This document shows, one piece after another, positions 57,173 to 64,000 of a stretch of DNA of 64,000 nucleotides. The first letter of the stretch is position 1. Every line of letters begins with the position of its first letter. Made by a program: the position numbers and the translations under genes. The notes beneath the pieces were generated by a model. That model worked only from the letters and a program-made list of their open reading frames with translations. It was not told the origin of the DNA and made no database searches. This stretch comes from Chelonoidis abingdonii (lineage: Eukaryota; Chordata; Testudines; Testudinidae): positions 138,119,651 through 138,183,650 of the forward strand of contig NC_133771.1 of NCBI RefSeq assembly GCF_003597395.2, given 5' to 3'.

Positions 57173-57690
57173 CTATGTTACTAGTATCTTTCAGTCTTTG
57201 CATAAAGCAAGGTTGAAGAAGGCACCTGAAGCCCCTTACTCCCTAAATCTGCCCAGATGGAAACACTGCAGTTTCAAATTGGGCTGGTGAACTGGAAGAA
57301 ATGTATAGGGGCCAAATACATTGCTGGGGAAAAGGAAAATTCTTAGAGCCACAGAGTAAGGCCAGATGGGGCCAGTAGATCTAGTCTGACCTCCTCTCTA
57401 ACATAGGCCATAGAATTTCAACCAGTTACTCCTGTGTTGAGCTCAGCAACTTGAGTTTACCTAGAGACTGGGCCCATTTTCTACAAAATAAGAGGGAGGA
57501 GATATTTTTTGGGAGGGAAGTAAGCAAATAAGCTATCTGAAAAAAAAGTGTTTCCCAAGTTGAATTTTGAATATTTAGCCTTCTAACTTAGAGTTCAAAA
57601 CTTAAGTATAATTTGAAAAATTAGTAAATTTCTATGGTTTTAATTCCAATACAGTTACTCAATATCCTGCACATCGTTTAGACAAGCATA
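57173..57690 (-). mobile_element. Short CR1 3' end (57350-57450) in otherwise unassigned sequence
   Basis: The words gccacagagtaaggccagat and ctagtctgacctcctctc (57350-57400) are an antisense CR1 3' end, strongly truncated. The rest of the interval shows nothing recognisable. Confidence 0.5.
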
Positions 57691-57699
57691 ATTTATCAG

Positions 57700-58343
57700 T
57701 TCCTACATATCCCAACACACTCTTTGCATGTACAGGTCCCAGTGCCTGCCAGTGTGGCATTTCTGCAGCTACAGCATTGTGATACTCATGGATGTGTCAA
57801 AGGGTGTGTAACAATGTCTGTACAGCTATTGGTGACTGGCTCCAGTGACATTACTTGGGTATTAGTTCTCAATTGTATTTGCTCCAACCCGCATTCTCTG
57901 GTGAGGGTACTGTGAGGTTGTTACAGTTTGCCTGCCACAACACCCTGGCTTGAAAGCGAGTTCTTTGGATGTGATAGCACAGTGCATCACTTGTGGGGGG
58001 CAGTGCCTCTGATGATTGGCATTTGGAGAACAGCATCATCTGTGCCTTGTCGCAGCTCTCCTCATTGGGTAAATTGTACAGGATTCAGATGAACTTTTCT
58101 ACTGAAATGATTTTTTTCATTTTTCCATTCAGAAGTCCATATTTATCTCCATGACTATTGTCCAAGCAGTTTTCTTGCTGTGCCCAGTGCTATGGGAAAC
58201 AGTATCACAGCCTGTCAATGTATAGAAGGAAAGTATTGGTTCTATGTCTGCTTGAGGAATTACAGGCAGAAGCTTCTCTTGACTAGCATACACAGGAACG
58301 CATTTGGGTTTTTTTGATCTAGCCTTCATTCACAACTTACAAG
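57700..58343 (-). pseudogene. Decayed fragment of an unnamed TGCDT / Cys-rich-tail protein family
   Basis: The minus-strand frame 58129-58329 contains PVIPQADIEPILSFYTLTGC followed by D-T-V-S, the hallmark of an uncharacterised family seen in many copies in fish, turtles and marine invertebrates. After an in-frame stop the same frame continues through two more stops (near 58120 and 58080) with EALPPTSDALCYHIQRTRF and QARVLW, the next conserved block. A shifted frame near 57720-57800 gives a Cys-rich tail (SQCCSCRNATLAGTGTCTC, then KECVGI), the family's C-terminus. The N-terminal part is missing; a CR1 begins at 58346 where it would lie. Copy number in other genomes suggests a transposon-borne gene; I do not know its function. 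This copy is dead. Confidence 0.75.
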
Positions 58344-58345
58344 GT

Positions 58346-58720
58346 ATTCTCATAGACTCAGACTCATAGGTCAGAAGGGACCAATATGATCATCTAGTCT
58401 GACCTCCTGCACAAGGCAGGCCACAAAACCCTACCCATACACATTTATAACAACCCCGAACCCATGACTAAGTTATTGAAATCCTCAAAACTGAGATTTG
58501 AAGACCTCAAACTGCAGGGAATCCACCAGCAAGCGACCCATGCCCCACGCTGCAGAGGAAGGCGAAAAACCTCCAGGGCCTCTGCCAATCCGCCCTGGAG
58601 GAAAATTCCTTCCCGACCCCAAATATGGCGATCAGCTAAACCCCTGAGCACTGTGCGGCTCACGACTCACAGCAGCACCCCCAAGAAAGCATTCTCTGCC
58701 GCGTAACTCAATTTCCCATC
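58346..58720 (-). mobile_element. CR1 LINE 3' untranslated end, clean
   Basis: The block reads tcatagactcagactcatag, gatcatctagtctgacctcc, then the long turtle-type CR1 3' region (aaaacctccagggcctctgc, ggaggaaaattccttcccga, atatggcgatcagctaaacc). It is close to the remembered consensus, so this copy appears fairly young. It is the 3' end of the element that fills the rest of the window. Confidence 0.85.
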
Positions 58721-61700
58721 CCAGCTTCCAACAATGCCCCTCCAGGACCATTGCGCAATTTATCTGCCGGATCATCAAATTCCAATTCGCCCAAATTAAA
58801 ACTATCTCCATAAACTCCCGTCCACTAATTATCAAGCTTACGTCTCCTTTAAAAGTCACATAAGTCTTTTTCACCCATACTCCCTCGGAAGCTTTTCCAT
58901 GAACTTCACTCCCCCTACTGGCTCAGAAACTTCGTCTAACTTTCAAGTCTAAACTTCCCCTAATATCCATTTATCGTCCCAATTCGTCCTCTGCCTACAT
59001 TAGTACCTCACAGTTAAATAATTCCTCTCCCCTCCTAACGTAATCCCCCTGATCTATATTTTACTATAGAGCAAGCAATCCCCGCGGAGCACCTTATTCT
59101 TGGCCAGGCCTAAACCAGCAAGCTCCTTTGAGTGTCTCTCCTTTCATAAAGGCAGATTTTCCAATTCCAGTTCAGGATCATCTACTCAGCCGTCTCTGAA
59201 ACTTTCCAGTTGAGATTTCCCATCCTTCTTAAACTGGGACACCAGAACTGCACACAAAATTCCACGTGGGGGTCTCACCAGCGCCGTATATAACGGACTC
59301 AACACCCCCTTCCCTTGCCGGAATACCTCACCGATGCATCCTTAAACCGCATTTGCGTTGTTTAAACACCATTATCTCCATGCGCTCATAGTCTCTGCTA
59401 TCAACCATTACCAAGTCCTTCCTCCTCGTCGGTTCATCCAAAACTATGGTCCAACGCACTAATCTAATTCTCTTATTAACCCATAAGCTGCCATGACCTC
59501 CTTGCACTTTTCACTATTAACCTTTCATCCTGCATGTTACTATCACTCCAGTATACAAGATGGTCCAGATCTCCCTGAATCGTCAATCTTCCGCTCGAGT
59601 ACCTTCTCCGTGTTATCTCACTACCCCCCCGCTTCGTGTCACCGCCAACTTTATTAACACACTTCCCGCTTTGTGCCGAAGGGTCATACTAAATAGGCTT
59701 AAATACAGCTCGGTCCCAACAACGCCGATCCTTGAGGCATCCCGCTAGTAACCCTCCTTTACCACGCCTGCATCAGTTCACCCTTCAGACGACCCCACCG
59801 CTGGAGTCTCCCCTTACCCGTCTCATCCACCTCCTAAACCTTTTACCCATTCCATTCCTCCCCAACTTCTTTTCCACTTATGCACCTCACACAGCTCCCC
59901 ATGCGGACACGTTTAGTCCAACGCCCTCCTCAAAATCGACCCCTGCGTAAAGCCCTAGACGTCCTACCCCGCACATTCCCTATTGTCTAAGGTAATCCGT
60001 CACTTCCTTCAAGAAAGGAGAATCCAGTTGGTTCTGGCCGACGATCTACACTTAGTCAATCCCAATTCGGGCCAATTTTTCGTCCAGCCCCCAATTACCC
60101 ATTGGACTCAACTCAGTCCCGTTAACTACTGTCCCCCTGTAAATTTTTTCCAAGACCTTTACACACGAACAGACGCAGCTCACGGCCATATAATTACGCC
60201 GGATCACTTTTTCCCCGTCTTCCTTAAAAAAGGACCGACTAGGTTCAGCAATTCCAGTCGTACGGCACGCAACCCCCCGAGTTTATCCGATAGACTTAAA
60301 AATTCCGCTACACGGCGCGCGGCTCGCTAATTCCATGCGACCAGCTCCTCCTTAACTCTCGCAGTGGAGATTGTACACCGGTTCCTCCGATTTGTCCCAT
60401 TAAGCCTGTCCCACTCGTTGGCCCTCGACCTCCTCGACTGCCCAGTAACAATGCCACCTTCCACACCTACATGCCCCTTCCGATTTTCATCCCTCCTCCG
60501 TACCAAAACTCTCACTTCTTGATTTTACAGCTGGGCACCATACTTCCCCCCAGTTAGCTAGTGCCGGCCTATGGCTAGGTAATCTTAACCCTCACGTTAC
60601 CATCCTCCAGCTGCATATGCGGCGCCCACCTTTCTATCTCTCTTTGTTTTCTCTCATTAATGTGGCTGTAAACCTCTTCACTATATGGCTTTTGGATTCC
60701 ATTCCAAGAGTTCCAGTTCTACGCGAGCTTTAGCTTGCATCAACTTTATCCCCTACACGTCTGAGCTCAAGCTAGGTAAGCTGCTCCGTACTTAGGGACC
60801 CGCCTTTCTTCCACTCCCCTGGAGGCTTTCTCTGGCTTTCCTCTAATATCCCCCATCTCGGTTCCTTCGCTCATCGTCAGCTGGCCTACAACTCTGCCCT
60901 CGGTTATTTCCTGTTCTGGGTGTCAGGCTCCGACAGTTCCGGCAGCTGCGAGCGTTAAAGTAATTGCCAGGCCTCACTCGCACTTTAAATCCAGCCAACA
61001 TTACCTCCGTCCAATCCAACTTTCCTAACTAATTCTCCCTTACTCTTTAAAATTAGCCCTCGGGAAGGTAGCCTGGACCCTAACCGTATCCCTACGGTTC
61101 TATCCGACTTGTTCTATCTCTCCGAACGATCAGCTCTTAATCGATCACTCGTGATACTAACCAAGGTGTCCCGACCACATTTCTTTCTACGAGGTCCTCA
61201 CTACAGTCAACGAAACAATCTTGAAAGAATGGCATCCCCTTCTCCGTGTACTTCGACTTACTTGATTGAAGATAATCGCGCTATCGAATCCAGGAAAAAT
61301 CTACCCATATTAATCTGCAAGCACTCGTCTGCCAGCTATATCTCGGGAAGTTGAAGTCTCCTAATCCACGAGGGGGGGGGGGAGATAGGGGGTCCACCCT
61401 TAGTAGTTTACATTCATTAAAGAGCCTATGCATATCCAATCAGAGCCGGCGGGTCTGTAGCACACCCCAGAAGGCACTATTTCAGGAAGCTCTAGTAGCG
61501 TTTTTCCCAGACAGACGCCGTACTTATCTATTCCATCACTTCTTATTCATACACGTTCACCCCATCATTGATGTACAAGCGTACTCGACACCTTCATTTC
61601 TGCTGCTTTTCATAAACAGCAACATAGCCTATATACCACGTACTCCGTATTGATATATTCCACCAGGTTCTGTTTATCCCTTACATATCCCGTTTCACTT

Positions 61701-64000
61701 CCTGGCACCCAGGCTCCAGTTCTCCATCTTTCCCCTAGGTCTCCTCGCATTAGTGTACAGACATTTTATTTTTGACGGTTGCCGCGTCTGGACATTCTTC
61801 CCATTCCGGCACAGACTTCTACACCAGCATTCACTCCCGTAGGCTAGTTTCCAACTCCGCTTTTCCTACTCGGGTCATCTCTTTTGGTCCGCACAAGAGG
61901 CTAATCTCCATCTCACTTCGCTGTTACCTTCCCTCTCGCGTGTGAAATCTCGCGGCGTGGCGAGATCGTTGAATGGTTTCTGTCTGCATCCTGATATCAC
62001 CATTGCCTACCGTATTTGCGCTCATGGCCTCGTCTCCTTTTCATTGCAAGTTTGAAACCGCATGTGTTACAGACACAATACGCATTACCTGCACAGCTTT
62101 TGGGGGCGGAAGCCAGACACATCTTTGCCCCGCTCACTCATAGTCGTATAACACGTGGCTGTGCGAATTCAAGGCGGAACCACAAGCAGCAGGTTCTTGG
62201 GCTCTGTTCACTATCTATGACCATTCTGTTATGTCTATAGATGGGTATTTTCAGGGGTTGCCCTGCCGATTGCTGGCAGAGAGAGCAAAAACATGTCCCA
62301 GATATCCCGTGCTATGCCGGTAACCGAGCCTGCACCACCCCCCTCAAGTCCCGGTCAACATCCGCTCCTCACGGTGTTTCAATGAGCTCTCGTTTGGCTG
62401 CATCGTCTGAATATCTTATATCTTAACGCTATCTTTGTGTAAATCAGTTTTATAGAATGTTGTGGACGTTGCCTTAATATTGTTGTATTGTTAGGCATTG
62501 TTGAGGTTTTGTTAACTCATTAGCCTATCATGAAGCTGCCTTCTCGCACTTACCTTGATAACTATCTCCCATAAAATTTTTAATTGATTGCATTTTAGTT
62601 TGTAGGTGGTCTCGTCAGGCGCTCGTGAGCTCATACCTCCTTGCGACGCTCTTACCTATATAGTTTCGCCTACCGTGCCAGCCTCGGTAAAATAACAGCG
62701 CTGCATGTTTCTTTTGCCCCTGCCGAAATCAGTGGCATATGCACCGCTTCGGCTGATTTCTCGGTCCACAGAGGATATCCCCTCTCACCTTCGTTTACTT
62801 CCCTACTCTCCAGGTTAAATTCCGGCGTGGAGATCTCTGCATCTCCCAGCCATCTCCCAGCAACTTCCTAGTTGTAGAGCTCTCCTTAATGAGGTCGGCG
62901 AGCCTCCATCCTAGAAGTCTATTTCCCTCCTTGCTTAGATGAAGTCCATCCCTGCGCGAACCAGTCGCTCTGTCGTAAACGCTTCCCAATGGAGTACATC
63001 CCAAAAGCCCTCCTCCTTAGCGATCACTCGCCTGAGCCATCTGTTAATCATCATAATCTTGTCGCTCCTTCGTCGCCCCGCTGCTTGAGAACGGGGAACC
63101 CGCAACTAGACATCGATACTCGCAGCTCGTTTCCCTGAGCGTCTACCCCAGTCTGACACAGTCCTCCTTCGTAAGTACCGGCGAGTGATAGCGTATCATT
63201 CGTTCCCACTAGCAGGACAATCAACGGCATTCTCTCCCGTACCGCTAGGATCCTTTTCAGCCTCACGGTCCTCCTTGTACCTAGCCCCCGGCAGCAGCAC
63301 ACCCTCTGTCTCCCACTCAGGTCTAGTTCACAGGCCTATTATTTCTCTCAGTAAGAGTCTCCAATCACGTAGACTGCCCTTTTCCTGGCGACAGGTGATT
63401 CTCCGGTCTACCCCCGCACCAGCTGGCCGCAAGCCTCTCGCATCGTCTTCGCCCTCGCAATCCTCCTAGGGCTCATACGGGTGTCGCCTCCATTGACTGC
63501 TCCCCTCCTCTGCAAGGATAGCCGCTCGCTCTTTTTTCCCGCGCTCCTCTTCCTCAGCGAGCACCTGGCTGTGCTCCATCTTCATTTCCAACCCAGCAAA
63601 CCTGTTGCTTGTTTACTTCTCCGCGTCCCGACTGGCCCGTCTTTTCCTCTGCCATGGTTCTCCTTAGTCACATTCATTCCGACCCGTCACCTTGTCCTCC
63701 ACAGCAGCCTCCTCAGAATGTTTGGTCCTGCTTCACTCTGCACGTCTGAGCTTATCCCTTGCCCTCATCATGTTGTGTCTTCATCATCTGCTCAAAACCC
63801 TTCTAAGCTCAGCCAGGATTCCACCTGCATCTCACCTTCTTATCTTTTCTCTCAAGCATTCTTATCCGGCGCACTTCATGCAGACAAAACTCCTTTCAGC
63901 GTGCCCCTCGCAGACCATGTACATCCACAGGCTACCGCATACCGTCGGTCCACTTCTGCCAGTGTGTCTCCTCGCATGCTACCGTCTGTCTCCATCAGGC
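58721..64000 (-). mobile_element. Near full-length antisense CR1 body with anomalous sequence quality
   Basis: Order on the minus strand from right to left is ORF1, ORF2, 3' end, as in CR1. Recognisable antisense landmarks are aaactgggacaccagaactg (59231), ttgcacttttcactattaac (59502), ccgatccttgaggc (59725), gtcacttccttcaagaaagg (59998), ggatcactttttcccc (60201), ctacgaggtcctcactac (61188) and atctcgggaagttgaagtct (61339). Between landmarks, mismatches and small indels occur every few bases. The longest minus-strand frame is only 83 codons. The plus strand is pyrimidine-rich and CpG is frequent (8 CpG within 60301-60361, for example), unlike every other old repeat here. The element continues past the window edge. 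Confidence 0.75.
62795..63302 (-). pseudogene. CR1 ORF1 SGNH hydrolase domain, frameshifted
   Basis: Minus-strand frame 63051-63302 contains MPLIVLLVGTNDT, the G-x-N-D block of SGNH hydrolases. The neighbouring frame 62795-63004 contains RDGLHLSKEGNRLL, the block with the catalytic D-x-x-H. The two lie in order and at the spacing expected in CR1 ORF1, but in different frames and separated by disrupted sequence. In CR1 this esterase-like domain precedes ORF2. Both catalytic signatures are readable here, unlike the copy at 20396, where G-x-N-D is lost. Confidence 0.72.

Noticed and set aside
58721..64000. A novel CpG-rich gene cluster or foreign DNA block
   Set aside because: Ordered antisense CR1 landmarks run through the whole interval, and frames on both strands are short and unrelated to any domain except CR1 ORF1.

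Overview
The window looks like intergenic or intronic DNA from a reptile, most probably a turtle. The basis is repeat content: many CR1 LINE fragments with sauropsid-type 3' ends, several non-autonomous hAT and PIF/Harbinger families of the kind that fill turtle genomes, Ty3/gypsy-type LTRs, a Penelope-like element, and ancient L2 and MIR remnants. I found no convincing host protein-coding exon, no intact RNA gene and no CpG-island promoter. Nearly all open frames are short and random or lie inside transposon remnants. Family names come from remembered consensus patterns and from termini and target-site duplications (TSDs) read directly; no database search was run.

Layout. 0-4.6 kb: end of a Harbinger-type element, a gypsy pol remnant with its LTR-like flank, and an L2 LINE split by an LTR. 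4.3-8 kb: CR1 3' ends on both strands. 8.5-13.5 kb: hAT-like elements and a complete solo LTR. 13.9-15.9 kb: a long antisense CR1. 16.4-20.7 kb: L2-like remnant, Harbinger MITE, MIR, and a CR1 ORF1 (SGNH hydrolase) fragment. 21.5-23.3 kb: an endogenous-retrovirus-type LTR followed by a Penelope-like 3' region with a decayed GIY-YIG domain and a hammerhead-like terminal motif. 24-37 kb: many hAT MITEs with readable 8-bp TSDs, three of them in nested arrangements, and an antisense LTR. 39-42 kb: a young CR1 inside an older CR1, then another CR1. 44-53.9 kb: hAT elements (one a 1.1-kb foldback), a MIR, a Harbinger MITE and a U2 snRNA-like pseudogene. 55-57.5 kb: CR1 remnants and a solo LTR. 57.7-58.3 kb: a decayed fragment of an unnamed, probably transposon-borne, protein family. 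58.35-64 kb: a nearly full-length antisense CR1.

The last block is odd. The first ~370 bases of that CR1 (58346-58720) look clean. The remaining ~5.3 kb still follows the CR1 plan, with RT-region similarity then ORF1 SGNH motifs, but it is full of mismatches, has no long frame and is unusually CpG-rich. A young CpG-rich copy should have open frames, and an old broken copy should have lost CpG, so I suspect poor base quality or a mis-assembled contig end.

The most interesting items are the decayed Cys-rich gene fragment at 57.7-58.3 kb, the hammerhead-like motif at 23.2 kb, the 1.1-kb foldback at 48.3 kb, and the anomalous 58.7-64 kb block. No working multi-gene system is visible.
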